A DNA stretch of 64,000 bases from Neoarius graeffei (lineage: Eukaryota > Chordata > Actinopteri > Siluriformes > Ariidae), in NCBI RefSeq assembly GCF_027579695.1, contig NC_083586.1, positions 6,258,001 to 6,322,000 of the forward strand, in the 5' to 3' direction. Made by a program: the position numbers and the translations under genes. How positions within the stretch are numbered: position 1 is the stretch's first letter; each line of letters starts with the position of its first letter. Below, one piece after another: positions 1 to 10,874 of this stretch. The notes under the pieces were generated by a model. That model worked only from the letters and a program-made list of their open reading frames with translations, had not been told where the DNA came from and searched no databases.

Positions 1-1390
1 AACATTTAAGGGTTCATCTCTGAGAAACAACCAAAAACTTCACAAGATGACATGAGGAAGAAACCTTGAGAACAACCAGACTCAAAAGAGAACCCATCCT
101 CATCTGGGTCACACCAGATAGTGAGATTATAAATAAGTTTCCTTCTATAACTTTGTGCCACATTGTCAAAATTTGCAACAGACCCTAATGTAAGTGTGAC
201 TGACATCACACTTACATTAGCAACCATTACTGCCCTTGTCCTGGGGGACAAGTGAACTTTGTTTACATACTGAAGGCAAGCGATATTGAAGATGTCAGAC
301 ATCTGCAGTTCAAAGAAAGCTATCACTAAAAACCTTTACTATCGGATTGCTTGGATGAGAGAAGCAAAGGATAGATACATGCAGAAGTTAGAGTTTATTT
401 ATGGTTATAATCCGTGCAAAATTACTCGAAACGATTGGAGTGATGATGTCCATTTGTGGCCTAGGTTTACCTACATGGATGTTGGAATGTACCTTCTCAC
501 AGCATTTTCTCTGTTTTAATAAAAAAAAACTTATTGTTTACTGAAAGAGAAGGGCAGGGAGGATTGAGAATCCAGCAGTTGTGTTTCGTTTACACCCAAT
601 ACTAAAACTTGTAGCATCCTAGCAATCACCACAAAGACGCCTACAAAAAGCAAGAATCAGAGACAGTTTCACTAACTCATTACATGCCAGCAGCCAAATC
701 AGTTTGCCTGACCACCACTTCATTCTCCGATAGTAAACTCACATGCAAATTACTTGAATGAATACAACCTCTGTTCTATTCCAGGTTAAGCACTCGCAAA
801 GAATGACTGAAAAACTTCTAACTCTGTGGCTTGTCGGTGAATAAAATGGCAAGATCATGGCCATAAACTGTGACTGTATGGCAGACCTTGGAGAGAACTT
901 TTCTCAAGTGCCATTGCTGTTGTGGGCTATCGAAGCTGGAGTGAAACAAAGGGATTCACTGACAGTTACAGATAAAATCTGTCAGTGAAAAACATCTCCT
1001 ACTCCCAGTTCAGAGATATTTCCTTTCTGAAGAAATGCCCAAGTCAAGTTACTAAGCCACAATCAGAAGTTCAAGACAAAGTTCCAGTGAGACAGTAATA
1101 CTTTTTATGTTTTCCTCTGTTTGAATGATTGGAACAGCCAAAAACAGGGCAAAAATTAACCATATTTAAGATCCATTAAGTGTTGCTCACAAGAAAGACA
1201 GGGTCTGGTTGTCCCCCAGAAGGAATTATCACCTGACGCCACATACAAGGGGTCTATTGCTTTACCAAGTACTCATGAGCATCTGAGTTATTTCCAAATT
1301 CATTATAGTCTTCATTTTGTTGTTGATATCAACTGTGCATTGATGGAGACTTGGGTGCAAAGTGTTTTGCAGAAATTGCACATGAAAGAC
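1..1390. other. No gene recognised
   Basis: Mixed-composition sequence without a recognisable coding exon, RNA gene or transposon end. Short open frames near 290-520 show no motif I know and look like chance. Confidence 0.5.
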
Positions 1391-1575
1391 ACCGTCAGGT
1401 CCTCAGTCATCTCACTGATTTTCAAACTGTCCACCTGTAGCCATTCTCTCCAGCAGAGGATCATCTTCAGGTGATGAGAAATCATGAGCAGCACTTGCAC
1501 ACCTTCTGGTGTCAGTGTCCTCAATGATCCCCTCTTTTGTGTGGATCATCTTTCGAACTTCAAAGTGTCCCTTAT

Positions 1576-1637
1576 AGGATTGAACTCACGACCTCTGGTT
1601 TACAAGACCAGCACTCTTGCCACTGAGCTATGGAGCC
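1576..1637 (-). pseudogene. tRNA-Thr (TGT) pseudogene, 3' end deleted
   Basis: On the minus strand this has a normal 5' acceptor half (GGCTCCA), D arm, and an anticodon arm CTGGT-CTTGTAA-ACCAG giving anticodon TGT. The T-loop TTCAATC follows, but the 3' side of the T stem and the 3' acceptor strand are missing. The second copy (2102-2174) has about 11-12 nt there that this one lacks, so a small deletion removed them. Both sit in a longer duplicated unit (about 1390-1640 and 1925-2170) sharing 3'-flanking sequence. As it stands it cannot form a full cloverleaf. Confidence 0.75.
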
Positions 1638-2101
1638 TTTACTCTTTCACAATTGCTGAAGATTGGGGCCACAGCAGAACCTTGAAGTCCCTGTGGCAAT
1701 CCTCAAAACAGCCCACAGAAACTGCTGTAACGCCACTCACAACTTTAGTTCCTAGCTGCAGTTAGCTTCTATTTACTATTTGCCTCGCAAAAAATGAACA
1801 CACATTTTAAATAATGTGGTGTGTCAGTCATAGAGTGGGCTGTGGGCTGTACATTCTGGCTATTTTCTCATCTGAGCTAACAAAAACACTGGACAGGCCA
1901 AGCCCTCAAGAGACTTGGTTATCAGCACCATGAGTGACTTCACTGATCTTCAGGCTCTTCATGTGGGGCCATTCTCACCAGCAGAAGGTGGTCTTCGGGT
2001 GATGAGAAATCATGAGCAGCACTTGCTTACCTTCTGGTGTCAGTGCCCTCAATCTTCCTCTTTTATCTGGATCACCTTTCGACATTCAAAATGTCCCTTA
2101 C

Positions 2102-2174
2102 AGGCCCCAATGAGGATTGAACTCACAACCCCTGGTTTATAAGGTCAGTGCTCTTGCCATTGAGCTAATTTTCA
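2102..2174 (-). pseudogene. tRNA-Thr-like pseudogene (anticodon reads TAT)
   Basis: Second member of the tandem tRNA-Thr unit. The 3' half is good (T arm GTGAG-TTCAATC-CTCAT, acceptor strand TGGGGCC), but the 5' acceptor strand has decayed and no longer pairs. The anticodon arm reads CTGAC-CTTATAA-ACCAG, so the anticodon has drifted from TGT (Thr) to TAT (formally Ile) and the stem is mispaired. Its damage is complementary to that of the first copy. Confidence 0.7.
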
Positions 2175-2189
2175 GAAGACTAGCTCCTT

Positions 2190-3130
2190 GATGGAAACAA
2201 AGGGTTTGGGACATGACAGCTTGCTTGACCAACTTGAGACAGTCTGTGCATGTTAGTTCAGAAGCCTCAAACAAAGGCTTCAGTGGTTCCACTGAGATTT
2301 GAACTCAGACCACTGGAGTCAAAGTCCAGAGTGCTAGCCGTTACACCATGAAACCAAAATGCAGCTAGAGGATTGTTTTCACCACCAAATCACTGCCACA
2401 TACCGACACCGCCCTGGCAAAAAAAAATAAACATGCCCTTGGTCAGAGGCTTCGACATACACAAACTACACTCCTCAATGCTGAAAGAAAGCAAAAGTAA
2501 CATGAACCTGCTTTCCTCCACACATCTCATGCAACCATCTCAAACTTGGAGCAGGATCCTGCAGACATGAAAAAGTCAAACCTTTGAAGGATATAATGAA
2601 ATTCCAGCAGCACATGAACACATGATTTAAGGTTTTGCATTAAATCGTCAATCTGTTGGAAAAATAAATAAATAAATAAATAAATAAATAAATGAACCCT
2701 GGACTGCTGGCTACATGGTTAATTATTTGTTGTTGTTTGTATTAATTTCTAGTTTTGCAGTTTTTCAATCAATGTCAACAGGCAATTTACATTGTAACCA
2801 CATGAAAATCCAGGTCAAAGGTCGCATGTCATTCCGCAAAATAAAACTTTATATTTTCTATCTAAAAATATAAAATATCTACTGATGTTGTAATATGTGG
2901 TAGATATTTACAACAAACTGATAAATTAATTAATTAATTAATTAATTAGATGTCCTCTGAATGGAATAGAAAAATATGAATATTTCAAGCATGTAATTTT
3001 GTATATGCTAGGAATTTAATTCTGATCTAATTCTATTTATTGCAGTTGGATTCCAAATACTCTCTAAGCATTCTATTCCAAAAAATTTTTCAAGCGCTTA
3101 TTTTTGCAAAGGCATTGCCAGCTGAAGCCT
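2190..3130 (-). repeat. tRNA-Gln-bearing duplicated segment, copy 1
   Basis: This stretch recurs in inverted orientation at about 26990-27740, including the tRNA-Gln, the flank downstream of it, an AT-rich part and the sequence near 3000-3110. The copies are diverged, with microsatellite differences such as (AAAT)n at about 2662-2693 and (AATT)n at 2919-2948. It is an old large duplication or a low-copy repeat that carries tRNA genes. Confidence 0.7.
2284..2355 (-). tRNA. tRNA-Gln (TTG)
   Basis: A complete 72-nt cloverleaf on the minus strand. Acceptor GGTTTCA pairs fully with TGGAACC (one G-U), the anticodon arm is CTGGA-CTTTGAC-TCCAG (anticodon TTG), and the T arm CTGAG-TTCAAAT-CTCAG is perfect. 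The discriminator reads A. Box A and box B look normal, so Pol III transcription is plausible. Degenerate relatives lie at 25.8, 27.5 and 61.0 kb in the same flanking sequence. In this copy the neighbouring tRNA-Phe is reduced to a few 3' bases near 2483-2490. Confidence 0.85.
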
Positions 3131-3171
3131 CTCAGGCTCCGATCAGAAAATATTGGGACCTGAGAGAAGTG

Positions 3172-3296
3172 GTGCATGTATTGTTGCTTGTGAGTTCTCA
3201 CTGCTGCTGAGGAAGGTGCAGTTTCTTCAAAACATATTGCACTCAAATCTCTCTCTTTGAGCCTTTGATACCATCAACAACACCGGACGGTCAGCC
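3172..3296 (+). repeat. Interspersed repeat, matches the window's right end inverted
   Basis: The part containing GCTGCTGAGGAAGGTGCAG and GAGCCTTTGATA matches the reverse complement of about 63895-64000. Family unknown; the second copy is cut by the window edge. Confidence 0.55.
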
Positions 3297-3419
3297 GAAT
3301 GGATGGACAGAACCCGTTTCTATATCCCCCGCCAAACGTCGTTTGCTGCATCCCATTAATACACTTTACAATAGATTATTAGATTCTAATAGAATAGATG
3401 AGCCAAAATAATTGGGGAT

Positions 3420-3496
3420 CTTTTTTAATGGGCCTTGACTCGTTACAAGTATGAATAGGTGGGCCTCAAAGCAGAAAAGGTTGAGAACCCCTGGCA
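3420..3496. mobile_element. Solo hAT terminus (remnant)
   Basis: Ends in AAAGGTTGAGAACCCCTG, the same terminal sequence as the right end of the hAT at 29172-32527. No matching left end or target duplication was found, so this is only a remnant. Confidence 0.4.
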
Positions 3497-4531
3497 TACA
3501 TCACATCAGGGGAGTGAAACTCAAACACTGGAGAGCTTAAACCCTACAGGGATTTTTACACACCAAATTTCACCCACAATTCCTAATTCCAAACAGGATT
3601 TGATTTTAGGGTATGTAAAATGACACAATAGATTGTTTAACCAAAGACAAAAGTGTTTTTACAGGCAACTTTTGACAGTCAGTGCATGTTTCAAAACATT
3701 GTTTAAGATCCTCTAGGGCAAGACTTGAGTGTCTCATGACTAAAACAAATAGCAGAAATATTGTGACTATTTTCTCCTTGCATGTGCAAAAGTTCTGAAG
3801 ATTCCTGACACAAGAAGGACACTGTAAAAAATACGGAAGCGTATTGATGCCACACCAGAAAAAATAAAAATAAAAATCAGTATCACATCATACTGTAAAA
3901 AATGTATTGTTATCACAATATATCTTTCATGCTATAACAATACATTTTCATGTTATTGCATGAAAATTTTACATTATGACGTGATAATTTATATTGTTAA
4001 AACGTGAAACTTTTCACATTATAACGTGATAACTTTAAACTCATTTGTGAACCAAGGGTTTGAAAGAGGTGTGTGGAGAATAAACTGGGTAATATGGCTC
4101 ACTAACATGGTTTAATCAAGTTCTATTTCATGCGTGGGTTGAACTGCAGTAAAGTTGGAAATATAATCACAGATTCAAACTTCCCGGACCAATAACTCTG
4201 AAAGCTGTAACCAGAAAACTGTTTGACATATCAAGTTTGATATTCAATTATAACTATACAGTAATGCTATAAAGTGAAAGCACTGGTTCCCTGCTGCCCA
4301 CCAGGCACCCAGCAGAGTCACACCATAATAATGTCATGGTGTTGTTTCTGGCGCATGGTATGCGGTGTCAAAGAAAGGAATAAATACGTATTCATAACTG
4401 TGATGTGTATCTCTTTTTTGGTGTGAATGTGACAAGACAATGCAGCAGTTTATTGACACGAAATCCAGTACACTACACAATTTGATGGTTCATATGCTAT
4501 AACATTATTATTCTAGTCAGGCTGATTTTGT
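3497..4531. other. No gene recognised
   Basis: AT-rich non-coding sequence. Around 3890-4060 are imperfect inverted motifs with repeated ACGTGATAA-like words, possibly an old MITE. No ends or target duplication could be fixed. Confidence 0.4.
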
Positions 4532-4539
4532 GTCCTTGT

Positions 4540-5509
4540 CAGTGGCGTGCACAGACATTTTGGGGGGCAAGTGCTCTGGGGGGAAAAAGGGCACTTTTTT
4601 GCGCATGTGGAACACCTTATTATAAAAGTCTGAGATTTAACCCTCCTCTTGTGTTTGGGTCACCACTGACCCGTTTTAGTTTTTAACCCTTTGGTGACTG
4701 ACCCCTTGAAAATGGTTCCTCCAGGAACGATGACGTTTCAGTTGTCAAGACAACGGAAAAACTAAAATACAAAAACAGAAAGATACGTCACAATGCTCTT
4801 GTGCACAAAACAAAATGCTCTTGTATTTGTATTTTAGTTTTTCCGTTGTCTTGACAACTGAAACGTCATGGTTCCTGGAGGAACCATTTTCAAGGGGTCA
4901 GTCACCAAAGGGTTAAAGGTGTAAAACAACCACTTAATGTTAATTTATTACATCAAGGCTTTTTGACTTTGCCAGGAATCTCTAGTTGAACAAAATAGAA
5001 AAAGAAATTTTTGTTTTCCTAAATCTGAAAATGGTCTAGCAAAAAATATAATACTTATGTGCAGTTGTTTCTGTATGCGACGGGCTACTTCACGACAAAA
5101 TAATTACAGCTTGGGCTTAAAGGGCAAACAATACATTTTCACTCGATTCATGTGTTACCTGGCTGGTGGGGCAGGGGAAGAGCTGACTGACTGCCCGATG
5201 TGTTGTCTGCGCTACGACAAGGCCGTGGCTTCCAGGACGCTATGCTGCTGCAACCTCACATTGAATGCACTGCACGCTTGTTCACGTGACAGAGCAAGAG
5301 AGACAGAGGTCCGGTGTGTGCGCGGAGGGGGCACACATCGGGACATTATTTTCACACACGCTTTTAATGCCACGGCTTTTCTAAAAGATCATGTCGACAT
5401 TGGCCTCAGTAAATTGTAAAAAAAAAAATTCAAAAGGGCACTTTTTTGAACAGAGGGCAGAGGGGCAGGTGCTTGAGCACCACCTCGTGTCTATCTGTGC
5501 ACGCCACTG
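4540..5509. mobile_element. Non-autonomous hAT transposon
   Basis: A 970-bp element with terminal inverted repeats CAGTGGCGTGCACAGA and TCTGTGCACGCCACTG (the right end reads TCTGTGCACGCCACTG on the plus strand). It is flanked by a perfect 8-bp target duplication, GTCCTTGT, at 4532-4539 and 5510-5517. An 8-bp duplication and CAG...CTG ends define the hAT superfamily. No transposase is visible; a 120-codon open frame at 5057-5419 has no hAT motif. A piggyBac-like MITE sits inside. The perfect duplication suggests fairly recent insertion. Confidence 0.9.
4687..4912. mobile_element. piggyBac-like hairpin MITE nested in the hAT
   Basis: A 226-bp near-palindrome with inverted arms of about 95 bp. 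It starts CCCTTTGGTGACTGAC, ends with the inverse, and is flanked on both sides by TTAA (4683-4686 and 4913-4916). TTAA targets and CCCT-type ends are piggyBac hallmarks. The loop is about 35 bp and has no coding capacity. One arm has a small difference near its tip. Confidence 0.8.
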
Positions 5510-5517
5510 GTCCTTGT

Positions 5518-5898
5518 AAATATTTTGCTCATACACTCATCAGGAGCTCTACTTTTAGGCAGTGCCTAAATATCTATATTATTCTATTTGGGAACACGAT
5601 GATTTCTGCTTGCACCTGTGCAATCACAGTTTCATTTTTGTGCTACATAATTATACTATATGAACTTTCCTGAATAAAAGAGGAAATTATTATATATTTG
5701 AGGAAAATCATTGAAATAACTTGGCACAATGCATATACTCATTCATACATGTGGCGATTTGTATAAATGTAAAATGTTTGCAGCAAACAAATTAGGGGTT
5801 TTTTTCTTCCACTAGTTTGCTTTTTGTGTTGTTGATATAATTGTGTTTATTTAATATTTTCTGTAATAATAATAATAATAATCGATATGTGCAGTGAT
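5518..5898. other. No gene recognised
   Basis: AT-rich sequence with a short (TAA)n run at about 5865-5882. A motif near 5530-5570 (TTTTAGGCAGTGCCT) recurs near 15680 and 26790. Confidence 0.4.
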
Positions 5899-6246
5899 GG
5901 GGCGGCATGGTGGTGTAGTGGTTAGCGCTGTCGCCTCACAGCAAGAAGGTCCGGGTTTGAGCCCCGTGGCTGGCGAGGGCCTTTCTGTGTGGAGTTTGCA
6001 TGTTGTCCGCGTGGGTTTCCTCCGGGTGCTCCGGATTCCCCCACAGTCCAAAGACATGCAGGTTAGGTTAACTGGTGACTTTAATTGACCGTAGGTGTGA
6101 ATGGTTGTCTGTGTCTATGTGTCAGCCCTGTGATGACCTGGCGACTTGTCCAGGGTGTACCCCGCCTTTCGCCCATAGTCAGCTGGGATAGGCTCCAGCT
6201 TGCCTGCGACCCTGTAGAACAGGATAAAGTGGCTAGAGGAGATGAG
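5899..6246 (+). mobile_element. tRNA-derived SINE with GATGAGAT tail
   Basis: Full-length copy. A tRNA-like head (GTGGTGTAGTGGTTAGCGCT as box A, GGTCCGGGTTTGAGCC as box B) is followed by the family body (CCTGTGATGACCTGGCGAC, CAGCTGGGATAGGCTCCAG) and a GATGAGATG tail. Flanked by a target duplication around ATGTGCAGTGATG, as expected for LINE-driven retroposition. Confidence 0.9.
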
Positions 6247-6249
6247 ATG

Positions 6250-6770
6250 TGCAGTGATGTTGGTGATTCTACACTGTGTAAGAGTGAAGTTGTTGAATAT
6301 CTTTGCTGTAAATCTTTTCGGTGTTGCACTTTGTACACAGTCCCTGAGCACTCATCTCACAGCCAGCAAATTTACTGCAAACAGCAAACATTCTAGCAAA
6401 CCTGCAGCAAAAAAATAAAATTAGGAATCAATTGTTTGCTGTAAGTTTTCCACAAAGTTAGCCACAAGTGCACCAGAGGTTTGCCACAAAATTAATTTAC
6501 ATGTGAAAATACGACCTTGCCACAAATTTGCGGCAACATTGCCAAAGGTTCACCACAACTGTCTAACAGAAACCTGATTAAAAAAAAATCCTGATGTAAT
6601 TATTGAAGAATAATTGGTTTTAAAATTAAATTATTTGCACTGCATAGTTGTGACTATTAGCTGTTCCTGTTTCCAGTTTGCATTTACTTACAATGTGCTA
6701 AAATCAGGTTCCATATATGAGGCTGAATGTAAAGCCAGGATTATTCAGTAAGAATCATCAATCAGTCAAT
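6250..6770. other. No gene recognised
   Basis: AT-rich. Words of the type GCAGCAAAC and GCCACAAA recur between 6370 and 6560, hinting at a decayed short repeat. No coding potential. Confidence 0.35.
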
Positions 6771-6882
6771 AACATTGGTGACACTGTCATGTGATGCTGT
6801 GGGGCGGAGCTTCATGAACCTTTATGATCTGAATATATCAGAGCACAGAAAGAATATTCTCATTCAGCTGAGACCATTCGTC

Positions 6883-7380
6883 ATGTTCACTGTTATATTC
6901 ATGTGTCTTTGGCTCTCACTCGGTGAGTTAACATTTTTCTGTGACTTCAGAAATATTAAGTGTTGAATTAGTGATTAATTAGTCTGTGTGGTGTTAAAAA
7001 CAGCAGAATGTGGGTCTGACTTATGCAGTTCTGGCTTGATTATGTAAAGATTAAAAACATTATATTCTCCTTTCTATGACAGGTGACTCCATGGCAGATT
7101 CAATAGAGCCACTTTTGACTAATGAAGTTGTTCATGAAGGTGGTGATGTTACTCTGTCCTGCAAATATGAAACAAGCTATAATCCCACCCTGTACTAGTA
7201 CAGACAATATCCAAAATCTAAACCTGAGTTCCTTCTTTATGTTCTTCAAAGTGAAGATCTAAGTCCCAACCATCCCCCAAGAATGTCTGCTAAAGTTGAT
7301 GAAAAGAATAACCAAGTGGATCTGCTCATCTCCTCTGCTGCTGTATCAGACTCTGCACTATACTACTGCGCTCTGCGGCC
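6883..7380 (+). pseudogene. T-cell receptor alpha/delta V segment, pseudogene
   Basis: Two exons. The leader (6883-6922; MFTVIFMCLWLSL) ends CTCG|GTGAGT in phase 1. The V exon starts after ...TATGACAG at 7083 and continues in frame as GDSMADSIEPL. It has the first Cys (LSCKY), framework 3 LISSAAVSDSALYYCAL with the second Cys, and ends at a recombination heptamer. The codon for the conserved framework-2 Trp (position 41, before YRQ) is TAG (7196-7198), so the segment cannot encode a receptor chain. The rest of the V exon is open, which suggests recent loss. A paralogue lies in the same orientation at 14550-15052. No J or C segments are seen. Confidence 0.85.
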
Positions 7381-7418
7381 CACAGTGACAGGAAATCCAA
7401 CTGCACTGTACAAAAACT
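7381..7418 (+). promoter_or_regulatory. 23-type recombination signal (RSS) of the V pseudogene
   Basis: Heptamer CACAGTG (7381-7387, consensus), a 22-bp spacer, then nonamer ACAAAAACT (7410-7418, one change from ACAAAAACC). A spacer of 22-23 bp is typical of TCR alpha V segments. The signal remains intact although the V exon is broken. Confidence 0.85.
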
Positions 7419-7569
7419 TTCACACAGTTTTGTTTATATTGTCGGCAGTTCTGCTGATGATTTTGAGAAATGTTTGGCAGGAATCTCTCTTTCTCTCTGA
7501 AGATTTATAAAGGGATTATATTGTTGCCACGTTACATTATTAGGAGACAGAGTTCATTCTTTGGTAACC

Positions 7570-7815
7570 ATTATATGCTGGTCAGGGTCGTGGTGATTAT
7601 GGAGCCTGTACTGGAATCTCCTGGGCATAATGTGGGAATAAACCCTGAATGGCATGTCAGTCCTTCGCAGAGCACCATGTACAAACCATTTCACACAGTC
7701 ATTCACACCTAGGGGCATTTTATCCCAGCAAATTTCCTACAGTCTTGTCTTTTTGGAGGTGGAAAGAAACTGAAGAACCCATGTGGGATGAACATGTAAA
7801 ACTGCACATGTGTCA
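7570..7815 (-). mobile_element. Old diverged SINE
   Basis: The order of motifs (a GCCTGTACTGGAAT-like part, GGCATGTCAGTCC, GCAGAGCACCATG, CATTCACACCTAGGGGCA, then a GGAGGTGGAAAGAAAC-like part and GAACATG) follows a common fish tRNA-derived SINE read backwards. Strongly diverged and without clear target duplication. Confidence 0.55.
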
Positions 7816-8149
7816 CAGTGCTGCCAATAAAACAAATAATCATCAAATTATCACATTTGTGCAATTCTTCTGCTTAAAGTATTTCCCTGTAGTGTGATGT
7901 TATGTCTTTTTTATATATAATAAAGAAATATTTGTACCCTCATGTTACAATTCCATATTCCTCAATAGCCAGTGCACTAAAGACAAGGCTTGGCTCAATC
8001 CTCATACCAGAATTCCACAATGCCTGTGGACCCATGAGCCTCTCTGTTCTGACTGGAGTAATTACACTGTTGGATTGTCCTGAGGAAGGGCATGTCATCA
8101 TCTGAGTCTATTAAACTCACATATATAATACTGAAACTGTATATTGTGG
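7816..8149. other. No gene recognised
   Basis: AT-rich sequence, no feature identified. Confidence 0.4.
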
Positions 8150-8555
8150 GAATCAGAATATTTTGACTTTTTTCTACATTGTAGAACAATACTGAAGACA
8201 TCAAAACTATGAAATAACACATGGCACATGATGATGCTTTGCACACTATTGGTATTATCTTAACCAGCTTCATGAGGGAGTCAGTTAACAGGTGTTGCCT
8301 CGTCAAAAGTTGATTAGTGGAATTCCTTGCCTTCTTAATGTGTTTGATATCAAACAGTAAATAGTAAATAATAAAAATACAGTAAGTAGCTCTATTTGAC
8401 ACTGGTAGTAATCCACATTTTGTCAGGAACCACTCACCTAAGTAAAGAGAAACAACAGTCCATCATGACTTTATGACATGAAGTGTCTTTTAATGAATAA
8501 AAAAAAACCCTTTGAATTAGGTGTGTCCAAAAATTTGACTTGTCCTGTATTTTTT
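8150..8555. mobile_element. Tc1-like transposon remnant, internally deleted
   Basis: It contains family phrases I recognise: CTACATTGTAGAACAATACT, ATGAAATAACACATGG, AACCAGCTTCATGAGG, GAGAAACAACAGTCCATCAT, and a terminus GGTGTGTCCAAAAATTTGAC with TGTCCTGTA (ancestral form ends ACTGGTACTGTA). Most of the transposase is missing and no open frame survives. The left terminus is not clear. Confidence 0.75.
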
Positions 8556-8934
8556 TGAAAGCTCATAACCATTTTGTCTTTCTGTAATGTATACACTGTA
8601 TGTGTAGTAAACATTTATGACTGTACCGTAAAAAGGTTTTTCTCCTTGGTGAACACTAGATGGAGCAGTCAGTTATCTTATTGTGGGCAAAGTACTGAGA
8701 ACCACACAACCCTGCTCACATCCTCCAGAGATGTTCAGTTCTTTAATGAAGAACACGACTTTTCACAATAAAACCTCTGTGACAGAGTATACCTGGTCTT
8801 CTATCATACACACTGCATATATATTATCCAAACCCCTGCTCTGGTTACTCTTAGTAGCTCAGTTAAGTTCAGAGACACCATTCTGCTGCACATATGACAC
8901 ATGAAAGTAAGACACAAAACAAATTAGCATTCAA
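8556..8934. other. No gene recognised
   Basis: Unassigned sequence. Open frames here carry no recognisable domain. Confidence 0.35.
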
Positions 8935-9262
8935 AGTGAATATCGGGGCGGCACAGTGGTGTAGTGGTTAGCGCTGTCGCCTCACAGCAAGAAGGTCCGG
9001 GTTTGAGCCCCGTGGCTGGTGAGGGCCTTTCTGTGCGGAGTTTGCATGTTCTGTCAGTGTGGGTTTCCTCCTGGTGCTCCGGTTTCCCCCACAGTCCAAA
9101 GACATACAGGTTAGGTTAACTAGTGACTCTAAATTGACCGTAGGTGTGAGTGTGAATGGTTGTGTGTCTATGTGTCAGCCCTGTGATGACCTGGCGACTT
9201 GTCCAGGGTGTACCCCGCCTTTTGCCTGTAGTCAGCTGGGATAGGCTCCTGTGACCCTGTAG

Positions 9263-10874
9263 CATACCTGTCAACTTTGAGGTTTGAAAAAAAGGGATAT
9301 TTCCCAGATTTTTAACTCAAAATAAGGGAAAATTTCGGAAAGTCAAACTTTCTGAAAATTTCAGAAAGTCGGTAATCGAACTGACTTTTCTTCACAAAAT
9401 TAAATTTGTCCTGCCATTTGGGCAAGTAGCGGCAATACACCTTTTTTGGTTTTGCCTCGCTCCTTTCTTTATTCATGTCTCTAGTCTCGCCGTCTACTGA
9501 AACTCGCTCCCTGAGGACAGTGCTTGAAGTGGAAAAAAAGAAGTGCAGGAACCCTGATTTTCTGACAATGCCATCCCGGTCATTCAAATAAGTTCAAATC
9601 AAGTTCAAATTTTTTAATTGAAAACTTCACAGTTTTTGTATTGCCTTCATGCATTTTGCAAAACTTGGCTCATAAGGACAATGCTCTACTCTTTTCATCT
9701 GTTGTTGTGCTACAGTATTTGTTGTTTGAACAGATGTGTTTTCACAATGACTCTGAGATATTATTTTTGAACGAAGTGTCTTAGTTTGTAGACAGCTGGA
9801 GTAAAAACAAATAAGAACTAAGAACCACAACCATATTAAGTTGTGTATGATTTTCCCCAGTTTTGTGCCCCAACTTCAAAAGAGCTTTGGTCACACAAGG
9901 AACACTCAGTTTTTCCCCTTTTTTTTTTTTTATTGAAGTTCAAAGGTGATGAAGGGGTTGATTAGGGCTTGATTAGGTTGATAACCTTAAGAACAACAGA
10001 AAAACATTGCATCATTTTAAGTTTAAACTAATAAAAACAAGTCATCACAACATTAAGTTTCAAAAATAAAAAATGAGTAATTAGTGCACTACAAGAAAAG
10101 CAAAAGAAGGTTTAACACCTTTAAGTTTACTAATCACATACATAAACACCTTTAAGTTTAACTAAGTTCACTAATCACCAAACCGCTCTCACGGTGCGCT
10201 CACTGGATGCGACCCAGCGCACGGAAAGGACGCGGCCAATAACAAGAAGGCGCTGCTCAACGCGCTGCGCACAGCTGCTCAGCTCGCGCTGATTTTTTGG
10301 CGACGCGTGATAAAGGCTGTACAGCTTGTCGAAGAAGATCTTAAAGTTGTTCATGCCATTGATCTGCTTTAAAACATCCCCAACTGCTAATCCAAGCCTG
10401 TGGTTGAGGCAGTGCCAGACAAACAAATGGGGAAACTTCGCACACAACTGCGCTGCCACTCCGGTGAAAATAAAGAAGTGCAGGAACGCAGTTCCGGTGC
10501 GTTCCGGCCCACTTCAAGCCCTGCCTGAGGAAAGAATTACGACCATCTTTTAGTTTTATGAGAAGTTCCGAGCAGTGACCTTGGTCAGACTAGCGCTATG
10601 GTTCTGACAGTCTTCTTCACAGACATGCAATTAAAATCAATGTGTAATTACTAGACTGCCACCTGCTGTACTGGAGAGGGCGGGGATGTGAATTCATGGC
10701 CCGACTTCCTGCTGTAAACTCCGGTCAGAGGCGCATCATGAATTCTGGACCTACCGACTTTTATATAATGTGAAAATACGGGATATTTTCGGGAAAATAA
10801 AAAAACGGGAAGACAGCGGGAAATAAGTTAAAATAAGGGATTTCCCGGGAAAAATGGGAGGGTTAACAGGTATG
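9263..10874 (-). mobile_element. hAT transposon, internally deleted, inside a SINE
   Basis: A 1612-bp element with ends CATACCTGTCAAC and GTTAACAGGTATG and a perfect 8-bp duplication of SINE sequence, CCCTGTAG (9255-9262 and 10875-10882). Next to both ends are related AAGGGAAA/GGGAAATA-type subterminal runs. It retains a transposase fragment on the minus strand but lacks most of the gene, so it is non-autonomous. Confidence 0.92.
10175..10459 (-). pseudogene. hAT transposase fragment (KIAA1586-like type)
   Basis: A 94-codon frame containing LCAKFPHLFVWHCLNHRL, GDVLKQINGMNNFKIFFDKL, YHASPKNQRELSSCA and VLSVRWVASSERTVRAVW. These match, from memory, the central RNase-H-like region of hAT transposases of the type annotated as KIAA1586-like in fish, including the CxxH-like WHCLNH segment. 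The BED finger, first catalytic Asp and C-terminal dimerisation part are not present. Confidence 0.75.

Noticed and set aside
5057-5419. 120-codon frame as a transposase
   Set aside because: It has no BED, RNase-H-like or dimerisation motif. It lies in a non-autonomous hAT and looks like chance.
7995-8402. 135-codon minus-strand frame
   Set aside because: It covers a Tc1 remnant in the wrong frame and shows no transposase motif.
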